DNA of 64,000 nt from Cryptomeria japonica (taxonomy: Eukaryota > Streptophyta > Pinopsida > Cupressales > Cupressaceae). A program made the position numbers and the translations under genes. Positions within the stretch are counted from its first letter, which is position 1. The number at the start of each line of letters is the position of its first letter. Below are positions 1 to 9,759 of the stretch, one piece after another. The notes under the pieces are model-generated. The model was not told the origin of the DNA. It saw nothing but the letters and a program-made list of their open reading frames with translations, and did not search any database. The stretch is from assembly GCF_030272615.1 (NCBI RefSeq), contig NC_081412.1, positions 691,494,083 to 691,558,082 on the forward strand, in the 5' to 3' direction.

Positions 1-230
1 AGTTCTTACCATGTCTCATATTGACATCAATGACAACATACAATATCATTATGTCTTCATGCGAATTTACATAAGGCTCATGCCGGTTCACATAATGCCA
101 ACATATAATACATCATATCGGTTGGAACAAATACTGGTTGAGCTTTAACTCATACATACAAAAAGTGATCTCAAATCAAGTGTGTGTCCATTAATGACAA
201 TCACAACATCAATCATAAAAAATGCCAACA
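1..230 (-). repeat. NA1-a 3' LTR, first 230 bp only
   Basis: The plus-strand sequence ends in aatgccaaca at 221-230, the reverse complement of the TGTTGGCATT start of NA1 LTRs. It matches the right end of the 5' LTR at 15382-15611, including the CAATGACAATCACAAC stretch. The rest of this LTR lies before the window starts. Confidence 0.9.
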
Positions 231-443
231 ATCTCCCCCTTTGGCATTGATGGCAACACTTAGGAAAATTTTGACATCTAAGTGTTTTACAACAAAAATA
301 TGCCATCATCAAAATTACTCCCCCTAAGCATATACACTATCCCTTTTGTAGAAAATACAATGTATACTACTCCTTAACATAAATAACATGAAAGTATACA
401 TAGTATGCATCAAAATTTAAATACCAGTATACTTCTCCCCCTT
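231..443 (-). promoter_or_regulatory. NA1-a polypurine tract and two upstream purine tracts
   Basis: Read on the minus strand, CCAAAGGGGGAGAT (231-244) directly abuts the 3' LTR and is the expected plus-strand primer. Two further G5 tracts lie upstream at 317-326 (CTTAGGGGGAGT) and 434-443 (AAAGGGGGAGA, after a TCATTGTTGG-type sequence). The same three-tract spacing is present in NA1-b, NA2 and Copia-2. Confidence 0.75.
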
Positions 444-476
444 TGCCAACAATGACAAAGTATAGCTGAATAACCC

Positions 477-894
477 CTATTCCTTTAGCATTAATAACTG
501 ATTTAAAGAGTTTAATAAAGAGTGAAACTTGTCAAAAACTAATTTAAAGTCCTGCATAAATATCTTCATGGATAAAGACCATGATTCAAGCAATGAGGTA
601 GCAACCACATGGTCTGTTTGCATCTGATAAACCTGCTCCTCCATGGCATCCATGGTACTCATCTCTTGAGTAACTGTTAGGGCATCTATATTAAGCTAGC
701 ATTTCTGGAGAATTTGTAGTCTTGCCAGTAGGACCAGTTGAAGTTCCTGCAAATTTCGTGTCCGGTTTCTTATCTCTGCCTCTAGTCTTGCAGACTGAAG
801 TTGAAACCGGTGAGTAGTTTGGCCATATGTGGAGAAGGAGTCATATGGCATCTTGAAGGTGCTAATAAATGACTGCATATCAGTTTGTAGTTTG
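477..894 (-). pseudogene. NA1-a ORF2, C-terminal piece
   Basis: This minus-strand segment continues the ORF2 that is interrupted at 9760 by Copia-1. Removing 895-9759 (8865 bp, divisible by three) keeps the same frame. Visible residues include FKMPYDSFSTYG and NLQELQLVLLARLQILQKC, matching FKLPYDMFTTYG and DLQELQLLLLPKLQVLQKC in NA1-b. It has heptad-like, Leu-rich coiled-coil character. A stop separates the pieces 696-878 and 477-662. Function is unknown. Confidence 0.8.
890..894. repeat. Target-site duplication of Copia-1, left copy (gtttg)
   Basis: gtttg directly precedes the TGTTGG start of Copia-1. The identical gtttg at 9755-9759 directly follows its terminal CTTACA. Confidence 0.93.
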
Positions 895-2407
895 TGTTGG
901 CATTTCTGTAGAAAGAAAGATTGTTGATATTCAGTGAGGATATTGAGAAGGTTGTTGGAGATTATTGATATAACTAAAGAGGGATGATAACTATCTTTAT
1001 AACATTATTTTGTCATTGATGTCAAGAAATTGATTATCTGATTCAGTATGATGTTGCCATATCTTGAGAAGATTGATTTGAAGAGAATTAAGATGTCAGT
1101 AAAAGACACAAAAAGAATGTGATGAATAAGAAGAGGAATAAGATATTCAATGGGCAACTATTACCAAGTTAGACAATGATGAGATCATGATGTTTAGATT
1201 GTTTTGATATCCTACATATGTTGTTGATTGTAAGGTTAATACTATACTATGTCACCGAGCAAAGAACCTAGTCGGTAAACCCTAAGGAACCTAGTCGGTA
1301 AATCCTAATGTTATCGATATCGGTTAATGAAGGCGGAATGTCTACCGAGTAAAGTTTAGTATTTACCAAGTTGCAACAAAGTTATGATAGATCACATTGG
1401 ATGGATAAAAGTATTAGTTAATGAAGGACAATGATCAGCTGGAGATGTATAAATGATTGGTATACCGTGCATAAAGTTTGTTAAGGATCTATGGCAAAGG
1501 AAAATCGGCAGGAAGATGTATAGCGCAGATTGAACCGCAATAACCTTGTGCAAGTTCCAAGAAAGGAATGCAAGTCCCAAGGCAAGGTAAAACATTTTTA
1601 AATTGAAAGGATACATTGAACATGGTCAAGTTTGAAGATCTGATGGCTAAGATTGATCATGGGAATTGAGATCAAGGAGATTAAGCAGTTAGCCATTGTT
1701 TATAAATAAAGAATTATTGATAAACAATGAATGCGGGCAAGTGTAAGCATAGGGATGCGACATAGTGATTACTGAGCACAAAAGCTTGAAGACCTGTTTG
1801 AATAATAGAGTAAGGAGCCCAACAGAGGGACATGATAAGTCTTATGACTAGATTGTTTTGAGCAAATAAGAATCTGCTTTAGCATTTTAGATGTGAAGTT
1901 GTAGATATATCTTTATTACTATTATTTTGTAAGTGACAGAAAATCTCTTAACCGAGTGGACTAACAGTCTTATTTGTAAACCCTCTAGCAAGGTAACATT
2001 CTAAATGAGTGTTTGAAATCCTTTGACAAGGTCACTTCTAACAAAGTGAAGATCCTAATAGATCTGAGGGAAATCCCTTAACCGGGTCACATCTATAAAT
2101 GTGTTTGTAATCTTTAACAGGATTTGCTTTTAACCAAGCATACTCTAGAAGAGTATGTTTCTTAGTGGGTCTGAAATCCCATAGCGGTTTTTCCCTATTT
2201 GGGTTTCCACATTAAATCTGGTGTTATGATGATTATGTGTTTATGAGTTTGCATGTTTAGCAGTTTTTGGTTATATTGCTGAAGTATAAGCTACCGAGGT
2301 TGAATCTGTTGATTTGATGGAAGATTAAGTTTGTGTGATTCACCCCCCCCCCTCTCATCTTGTTAGCTATTGGCATCTATAGTTTACATTAAGTATCAGA
2401 ACTTACA
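895..2407 (+). repeat. Copia-1 5' LTR (1513 bp)
   Basis: Runs from TGTTGGCATTTC to ATCAGAACTTACA and is repeated at 7158-9754. A TATA box, TATAAATAAA, is at 1701-1710. Towards the 3' end are the paired U5 words GGTTTTTCCC and GGGTTTCCAC (about 2194-2215) and a C-run (2343-2352) followed by CTCTCATC. Near 1268-1305 a block ending in CCTAGTCGGTAAA is duplicated relative to the 3' LTR, giving a difference of about 20 bp. Confidence 0.95.
1701..1710 (+). promoter_or_regulatory. Candidate TATA box of the Copia-1 LTR
   Basis: TATAAATAAA lies about 700 bp before the LTR end. A matching TATAAATAAG is at 9044-9053 in the 3' LTR. It is the best TATA match in the LTR; no transcript start is known. Confidence 0.5.
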
Positions 2408-2409
2408 AT

Positions 2410-2421
2410 TGGTATCAGAGC
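2410..2421 (+). other. Copia-1 primer-binding site (tRNA-iMet)
   Basis: TGGTATCAGAGC lies three bases after the 5' LTR end and is complementary to the 3' end of plant initiator tRNA-Met, the usual primer of Ty1/copia elements. Confidence 0.93.
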
Positions 2422-2472
2422 TTTGGACTCTGGAAGAAAAAGTTTAAAGGTACTTGAGGCAAAGATCTGAAG

Positions 2473-3600
2473 ATGTATAAAAGGGATGCATTGAAGCTGA
2501 ACAAGTCAAGTTTCTCCACATGGCAGAAAAGGATGAAGCTGCATTTATCAGGAATTGGAGAATATGCAACATATTATCTAGAGAATGATTACATTGCATC
2601 GAGCACCAACCCAATGACCTTGGAAGAGATAAAGGCAAAGCAAGAACATATTCAAGCTATGATTGAAATAACATCATCGACCGACTCAGAGTTTAATGAT
2701 CTAGAAGGCTGCAATGATGCAAAAACGATGTGGACTAAGCTCAAATCTATGTATGGCGGTGATGAACATGCTCAAAGAGCAAAAGTAGATAGTCTAAGAG
2801 GAGAAATTGAATCTATGATAATGAATGATGGTGAGAACATAACCCAATACAGTACAAGACTAAAGGTGATTGTCAATCAAATTAAAGGAGCAGGAGGGAC
2901 TATTGAAGAAAAGGATGTAACAAGTAAGTTGTTGAGAACACTTCTACCAGCTTATGCTATTTGAGTCTCTACAATCAACGAATTGAGGTATGTACCTAAC
3001 ATATGCCAGTTTCTTTGGATGCTACTATTGGTAAGATACATGCATTTGAGTTAAGTAACTTTGATAATAATGGGTCTTCGGTAAATAGAGTAGAATCTGC
3101 ATTTAGTTCTTTTCATATTGGTGAAACTGATGATTACAATGATAGAATGAGTAAGTATTCTGAAGGGAATCATAGTGGAGCAAGTGAAAAATTTCATAAG
3201 AACATGGAAGAAGTACACAAACTGTATGAGGAAATCAAGAATCAAGAAGTGTTTGAAGCATTATTAGCCAGAAGGTTACCGAGAGGAAAAGGTAAGTATA
3301 AAGCCAAGCTACCTTTAAAATGTTTCAATTGTGATAAGATAGGACATATGGATTCTAACTGCCCTGACAAAGAATCTAGTGAAAAGAGAGAATACCGAGA
3401 TAACAGGCAAAAAGACAACCAATACAGAGAACACCGAGACTTCAGAAGGAGAGATAGAAAGACATGTCTAGTACTTGATGAGGAATCCAACGATGATAAA
3501 TATGATGAAACTGATACTGAGGAAGTTGTTTATGTGGCTATTAAAGATGGATCTAATGAAGAAAGGTATGAAGAAAAATCCCTAATATCTCACATAAATA
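2473..3600 (+). pseudogene. gag: Copia-1 gag (capsid and nucleocapsid), broken
   Basis: Begins with ATG at 2473. The first 160 codons resemble copia Gag (FSTWQKRMKLHLSGIGEY near residue 14, then YLENDYI and TKLKSMYGG). A TGA at 2962-2964 probably replaces an Arg codon, and a one-base frameshift lies between there and 3003, after which the frame runs on into pol. A charged stretch precedes a CCHC zinc knuckle, CFNCDKIGHMDSNC (3321-3362), the nucleic-acid-binding nucleocapsid motif. The Gag would form the particle that packages element RNA. No separate stop divides gag from pol, as is normal for copia. Confidence 0.9.
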
Positions 3601-3602
3601 AT

Positions 3603-3960
3603 AATGATTCTTGGATCATAGACAGTGGATGCTCACATCATATGACAGGTGATAAACACAAGTTTGTTAAATTAGAAGACTATGATGGAGGCTATGTAAG
3701 ATTTGGTAATGATGTACCATGTCCAGTGAAAGGTAAAGGATCTATAACACTTCTTGACAATGCTAAATGTGATGATGTATTCTGGGTTGAAGGTTTGAAA
3801 TACAATTTGTTAAGTGTAGCACAACTAAACAATACAAGATACCAAATAGAATTTCATAAAGGAATTGTCAAAGTTCATGACAAGCATGGAAAGTTAGCTA
3901 ATACCAGGACACAAACAAAAGGTAATACATTTCATCTTGACTCAACTCGGAACAAATGTC
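3603..3960 (+). pseudogene. Copia-1 aspartic protease domain
   Basis: Continues the same frame as the distal gag. The motif WIIDSGCSHHMTGD contains the catalytic Asp-Ser-Gly at 3621-3629, the hallmark of copia proteases that cleave the Gag-Pol polyprotein. It is followed by the conserved DVFWVEGLKYNLLSVAQL block. The active-site triad is intact, but upstream and downstream stops prevent a full polyprotein. Confidence 0.9.
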
Positions 3961-4990
3961 TTTATGCTAAGATAGATGATACCTGGTTAAGGCATAAAAG
4001 GTTTTGTCATGTAAATTTTGATAGTATGATCAAAATAAGTAAGAAGCACTGAGTAAGAGGTCTACCGAGTCTTGAAAAACCTGAGAATGCTATGTGTCGA
4101 GGATGCCACATGGGTAAGATGACAAGATCAAGCTTTACAAGTAAGTCCTACATTTCTAAAGGAATTTTAGATCTAGTACACACTGATCTTTGTGGTCCCA
4201 TGAAAGTTCAAAGTTATTATGGTGATAAATATTTCATATTATTTGTGGATGAATACTCAAGGATGATGTTAGTTATGTTTTTAAAATAAAAATCATAAGC
4301 TTTTCAAATGTTTAAATGGTACAAGGCAAGAGTTGAAAATGAAACAGGAAGATAGCTAAAATGTCTTAGATCTGATAGAGGAGGAGAGTTCACTTCTGAT
4401 GAGTTTAACTTATTCTGCAATGATCATGGTATAAAAAGGAAAGTATCTGCACCGAGAACAACTCAGCAAAATGGGATAGCCAAGAGAAGAAACAGATCAA
4501 TTGTGGATTGTGCCAGAACCCTGATGATAGAAAAGAGGGTACCTCAAACATTTTGGAGAGAAGCAATCAACACTGCAGTTTACACCCTAAACCGAGTTCA
4601 ACTGAAGAAAGGAACAATGAAGACACCATATGAGATCTGGTATGACAATAAACCTAATGTAAGTTATTTTAAAATCTCTGGAAGTAGATGCTATGTTCAC
4701 AAAGATGATAGAAATGGAAAGTTTGATCATAAAAGTGAAGAAGGAACATTTCTTGGTTATTCTTCTAGAAGTAAAGCATTTAAATGTCTGATCAAATCAT
4801 CTAACAAAATAGTGGAAAGTGCAAATGTGAAAATTAATGAATTTGCAAAAAGAAATGATGAAGGAATTTCCAAAGAACTAGAAGATTATGAAGAATTTGT
4901 TTATGTTCAACCGAGAAGTCCTACCGAGAAAGTTGCTGAAGAAAATGAAGATAATGTACAGTTACCGAGTGATGAAGAAGATCATATAGA
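3961..4990 (+). pseudogene. Copia-1 integrase, inactivated
   Basis: The zinc-binding region shows a His pair (H in WLRHKRFCH) and CRGCH (about 4098-4112). The core has the first Asp in VHTDLCGPM (4185-4187) and the second in RSDRGGEF (4374-4376). The third catalytic residue, Glu in the usual GVxERKNR motif, is Lys here (4482-4484, NGIAKRRNR), so strand transfer should be lost. In-frame stops occur at 4050-4052, 4287-4289, 4296-4298 and 4353-4355. The distal part ([36 protein letters not shown]) is well preserved. The Asp/Asp/Glu scheme is known for the family; the loss is read directly. Confidence 0.9.
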
Positions 4991-5099
4991 ACCTACTGAG
5001 CCTATATTAGCCCAATATGTCAGAAGAAATCATGCATCAAGTCAGATTATAGGAGATAAAGATGATCCAGTGATGACAAGGAACAAACTGAGACATAAC

Positions 5100-5825
5100 A
5101 CATGTCTGATATTTGAATTTGAACCGAGAATAGTGAAAGAGGCATTTAACAGTGAAGATTGGGTAAATGCTATGACAGAAGAGATTGATCAAATCAAGAA
5201 TAATGACACATGGACACTAATCCCAAGACCAAATGACAAATATGTAATTGGTACAAAGTGGATTTTCATAAACAAGCTAAATGAAAAAGGTGAGGTCATT
5301 CAAAAAAAAGAAAGACTAGTTTGCAAAGGTTATGCTCAAGAAGAAGGAATAGATTATGGTGAGACTTTTGCACCTGTGGATAGACTTGAAGGAGTAAGAA
5401 CATTGTCGGCATATGTTGCTTTCAAAAATTTCAAGGTATATCAAATGGATGTTAAATTTGCATTTTTGAATGGTATATTAGAAGAAGAAGTTTACATTGA
5501 ACAACCTAAAGGATTTGTTGAAGACAAGAGTAAAGATAAGGTATGCAAACTGAACAAAGCTTTATATGGTCTGAAACAAGCACCTAGAGCATGGTATGAG
5601 AGACTGCACTCTTACTTAATCAAGATTGGTTTTATAAGAATAAGTGAAAACAACAATATGTACATGAAGAATGATGAGGACAATGGAATTCTGATCTCAA
5701 CCATATTTGTTGATGATATTATATTTTGTGGTAATGACTCTTTATGCAAGAACTTTGGTAATTAAATGTGCAAAGAATTTGAGATGTCACTAATCGGTGA
5801 GATAAAGTATTTTATAGGTTTATAG
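5100..5825 (+). pseudogene. Copia-1 reverse transcriptase domain
   Basis: The RVT_2 type domain opens with [16 protein letters not shown] and [15 protein letters not shown]. The first catalytic Asp is in [12 protein letters not shown] (5448-5450) and the Asp-Asp pair in FVDDIIF (5712-5717). [15 protein letters not shown] is also intact. The frame is the same as protease and integrase. Stops at 5763-5765 and 5823-5825 cut the protein just before the connection to RNase H. All three catalytic Asp residues remain. Confidence 0.93.
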
Positions 5826-6737
5826 ATACTGCAAATGAAAGATGAGATTTTCATTACTCAATCCAAGTACATAAAGGAAATCTTGAAGAAATTTGGAATG
5901 GAGGATTCTAAACTAGTAAGTACTCCTATGACTACTAACTGTAAACTATCAAAGAATGATGAATCTGCATCTATTGATGAGACACTTTACCAATCTATGA
6001 TTGGAAAGTTGCAATATGTTGTGCATAGTAGACCGGATATAGCACATGCAGTAGGTATTGTTGCAAGATTCTCTGCAGATCCCAAGGAAACCCATATGAT
6101 AGCAATCAAGAGAATTTTCAGATACCTGAGAGGCACTAAAGATTATGGCTTAGTATATGAAAAGAGGAATGATTTTGATTTAAAAGTTTATACTAATGCT
6201 GACTGGGCAGACAACATAGATGATAGGAAAAGCACAAGTGGTGGAGCTTTCATTTTAGGAGAAAGACTAGTGAGTTGGCTTAGCAAGAAACAAGGATGTA
6301 TTTCACAGTCAATAGCAGAAGCTGAATATGTTGCTACAGCATTGAATTGTACCAATATAGCATGGATCAAACAACTATTGGAAGGTATAAATGAGAAAGT
6401 TACCCAGCCAGTAACTATATTTTGTGATAATACTAGTGCCATTAACATTTCAAAGAATCCAGTAATCCACTCTAAGACAAAGCATATATCTATAAAGTAT
6501 CCTTATCTCAGAGAAGAAGTTCAAGAAAAGAAAGTTGTGCTGGAATATATCAGTTCAAAGGAGCAATTAGTAGACATCTTCACAAAGCCATTGCCAAGGG
6601 ACACTTTTGAGTATCTCAGAAGCAAGTTTAGGGGTCTTACCCCTATCTTCTACTCATTGACTAAGTTCGGTGAAATCATCAATTCGATGTATCTACAAAA
6701 TATTATGTGTGGATGGATGTTGATTTACACACTTTAG
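5826..6737 (+). pseudogene. Copia-1 RNase H domain and pol C-terminus
   Basis: Continues in frame from RT. Visible are SMIGKLQYVVHSRPDIAHAV, KRIFRYLRGTKDYGL, NADWADNIDDRKSTSGG, SIAEAEYVA, DNTSAINISKNP, HSKTKHI and DIFTKPLPR. The usual SDADW motif reads TNADW, so the likely first catalytic Asp is Asn; this is a tentative reading. The frame ends at TAG 6735-6737, somewhat beyond the usual copia end near LRSKF. Confidence 0.92.
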
Positions 6738-7157
6738 AAGGTTTTCTAAAGTTGTGCAAGAAATAGTAAAAAGAGACAAGTTGCTCTGACCGAGACTGAG
6801 ATGATACATAGCAAGGCAAATCACTTCACAGAGGAAGAAATTATGATTTAGTTCTTTTACTTTTTGGCATTGTTGTCAAAGGAGGAGAAGACTAAATGGT
6901 TGACTGAATGGTAAAGCCCTAAATGATGAAAATAACAGAAGACTAATGACCGGGGGAGAAGATTGCGAAATAGGGAAGACTAAATGCAAGACGACAACTC
7001 TGAAGCCTAATGAAAAAGGGAGAAGACTTCAGAAGATTCTAACAACAAAAGGATAATAGTAGAAGTCTAACAATAATCTGAATCCGAATCAATTTGAATA
7101 TCTTATTGGTATTACCATTTAAAAGTTGGTTTTTCCATCAATGCCAAAGGGGGAAAT
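6738..7157 (+). promoter_or_regulatory. Copia-1 3' internal noncoding region and polypurine tract
   Basis: No ORF is seen. Purine tracts lie at 6878-6890 (AAAGGAGGAGAAG after TTGGCATTGTTGTC), 6951-6960 (CGGGGGAGAA), about 7013-7028 and directly before the LTR (CCAAAGGGGGAAAT, 7144-7157). The last is the expected PPT; the others parallel the tracts of NA1, NA2 and Copia-2. Confidence 0.7.
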
Positions 7158-9754
7158 TGTTGGCATTTCAGTAGAAAGAAAGATTGTTGATATTCAGTAA
7201 GGATATTGAGAAGGTTGTTGGAGATTATTGATATAACTAAAGAAGGATGATAATTATCTTTATAACACTATTTTGTCATTGATATCAAGAAATTGATCAT
7301 TTAATTCAATATGATGCTGCCATATCTTGAGAAGATTGATTTGAAGAGAATTAAGATGTCGGTAAAAGACACAGAAAGAATGTGATGAATAAGAGGAGGA
7401 ATAAGATATTCAATGGGCAACTATTACTAAGTTAGACAATGATGAGATCATGATGTTTAGATTTTTTTGATATCCTACATATGTTGTTGATTGTAAGGTT
7501 AATACTATACTATGTCACCGAGCAAAGAACCTAGTCGGTAAACCCTAAGGTTATCGATATCGGTTAATGAAGGCAGAATGTCTACCAAGTAAAGTTTAGT
7601 ATTTAACAAGTTGCAACCGAGTTATAAAATATCACATTGGATGGATAAAAGCATTATTTAATGAAGGACAATGATTAGCTGGAGATGTATAAATGATTGG
7701 TATGTCATGCATGAAGTTTGTTAAGGATCTATGGCAAAGGAAAATCGACAGGAAGATCTACATCACAGATTGAACCACAATAACCTTGTGCAATTTCCAA
7801 GAAAGGAATGCAATGATGAATAATAAGAGGGGGGGGTGAATTAGTATGCCAAAAACCTTTGCACTTAAACACTTTGCAAGACTAGCATTAAACCGGTAAA
7901 ACAGTTTAACAAACAAACTAGTTAACAAACAACTAATAATGCATTTACCCACAGAAGCACAAACACCATAACACAAGATATTTTGATGTGGAAACCCAAA
8001 TTTGAAAAACCACGGTGAGATGGAACTCACAAGTCACTATCTGCAGAATAGAAACTAGACTGGTTAAGGTCAGACCGGTTAAGGTCTTACAGTGTTCTTT
8101 ACCAGAATAGATCCTATTAGGAATTTCAATCTCTGTTAGGAGACAAGTCCTATTAAAGAATACCTTGCTAGAGGATTTTAGATCCATAGGTGTGAACCAC
8201 CTTGTTAGAGGATTTACAAGAGGCTTTTGGGCCTACCCGGTTAAGGGCTATAGACTTTTCAAAGATGTGAGTAATCAACATGTGTTTGATCTAGCTAATA
8301 GCACAAACTGCTTGGTTAGATCCTTGATAGCTCATTCTTAATGCACTATTGCATTACTTCAGTCTTCTACACATTCATAATTTCTCCAACTCCTCAACCA
8401 CCTTAAACCCTAGGCACAATATCAACTATCGCAACAACAATAACATCAACAGCCTAAAACCCTAGACATGATTTCCTTATAAAGGAAACTGATTTCATGT
8501 CGGTCCAATAGGATTACATCACAATTTCCTAGGTTCAATGAACCTGGACATACTACGTAATACATCACAAAAAGCCTCGCTACAGTATCGACACCATCAA
8601 ACAATCGGTGGGTGGTAACTCATCACAAAGTATTACCGGTTCATACAATGTGTCGGTTGCCGGTTTGACAAAAATGAAGACTGGTAGAAATGTGTTATGC
8701 CGCTTTAAACCCTCATGCCGCTTTAAACCCTACATGACACTTTAGACTGGGAAACACATTCTGTAAAACATTAATAGTCTAAAGACTATAATACAACATA
8801 CCGGTTGGAACAAATACCAGTTGTGCTTTAACTCATCTATATAAAGAGGATCTCAATGCAAGTGTGTGTCCATCAATGACAATCACAACATAAACATAAA
8901 AAATGCCAACATGCAAGTCCCAAGGCAAGGTAAAACATTTTTAGATCGAAAGGATACATTGAACCTAGTCAAGTTTGAAGATCTGATGGCTAAGATTGAT
9001 CATGGGAATTGTGATCAAGGAGATTAAGCGGTTAGCATTTGTTTATAAATAAGGAATTGTTGAATGAATGCGGGCAAGTGTAAGCACATGGATGCTACAT
9101 AGTGATTACCGAGCATAGAAGCTTGAAGACTTGTTTGAATAATAGAGTAAGGAGCCCAACAGAGGGATAGGATAAGTCCTATGACTAGATTGTTTGGAGC
9201 AAATAAGAATCTGCTTTAGCATTTTAGATGTGAAGTTGTAGATATATCTTTATTACTGTTATTTTGTAAGTGACAAAAAATCTCTTAACCGAGTGGACTT
9301 AACAGTCTTATTTGTAAACCCTCTAGAAAGGTAGCATTCTAAATGAGTGTTTGAAATCCTTTGACAAGGTTACTTCTAACAAAGTGAAGATCCTAACAGA
9401 TCTGAGGGAAATCCCTTAACCGGGTCACATCTAGAAATGTGTTTGTAATCTTTAACAGGATTTTCTTTTAACCGAGCATACTCTAGAAGAGTATATTTCT
9501 TAGTGGGTCTGAAATCCCACAGTGGTTTTTCCCTATTTGGGTTTCCACGTTAAATCTAGTGTTATGAGTGTTATGATGATTATGTGTTTATGAGTTTGCA
9601 TGTTTAGCAGTTTTTGGTTATATTGCTGAAGTATAAGTTACCAAGGTTGAATCTGTTGATTTTATGGAAGATTAAGTTTGTATGATTCACCCCCCCCCCT
9701 CTCATCTTGTTAGCTATTGGCATCTGTACTTTACATTAAGTATCAAAACTTACA
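7158..9754 (+). repeat. Copia-1 3' LTR, split by a solo LTR
   Basis: Repeats the 5' LTR from TGTTGGCATTTC to CAAAACTTACA. A 1098-bp NA1 solo LTR plus its 5-bp duplication interrupts it at 7814-8916; without these it is 1494 bp against 1513 bp for the 5' LTR. A C-run at 9690-9699 and the U5 words (about 9524-9548) are kept. Confidence 0.95.
7814..8911 (-). mobile_element. NA1-c: solo LTR of the NA1 family
   Basis: On the plus strand it runs from TGATGAATAATAAGAGG to AAATGCCAACA, the same ends as the NA1-a LTR at 14446-15611, and it has no internal region. Perfect 5-bp duplications tgcaa flank it (7809-7813 and 8912-8916). It contains GTGGAAACCCAAAT and the complement of the TATATAAGGA-type box. 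A solo LTR is the usual product of LTR-LTR recombination. It is the youngest of three nested layers here. Confidence 0.94.
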
Positions 9755-9759
9755 GTTTG

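Larger units (their letters stand above)
895..9754 (+). mobile_element. Copia-1: Ty1/copia LTR retrotransposon, complete but inactive
   Basis: A complete element with TG...CA LTRs (895-2407 and 7158-9754), a tRNA-iMet PBS, gag and pol in the copia order (gag, protease, integrase, RT, RNase H), a polypurine tract and a perfect 5-bp duplication (gtttg). It sits inside ORF2 of NA1-a in the opposite orientation. Its 3' LTR carries a later solo NA1 LTR (7814-8911). One frameshift, several in-frame stops and a replaced integrase catalytic residue show it is dead. The two LTRs differ at only a few percent of positions by eye, apart from small indels, so insertion was fairly recent. Confidence 0.96.

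Noticed and set aside
4503-5765. A separate gene starting at 4503
   Set aside because: The apparent start is GTG within the continuous copia pol frame; it is only the segment between two stops.
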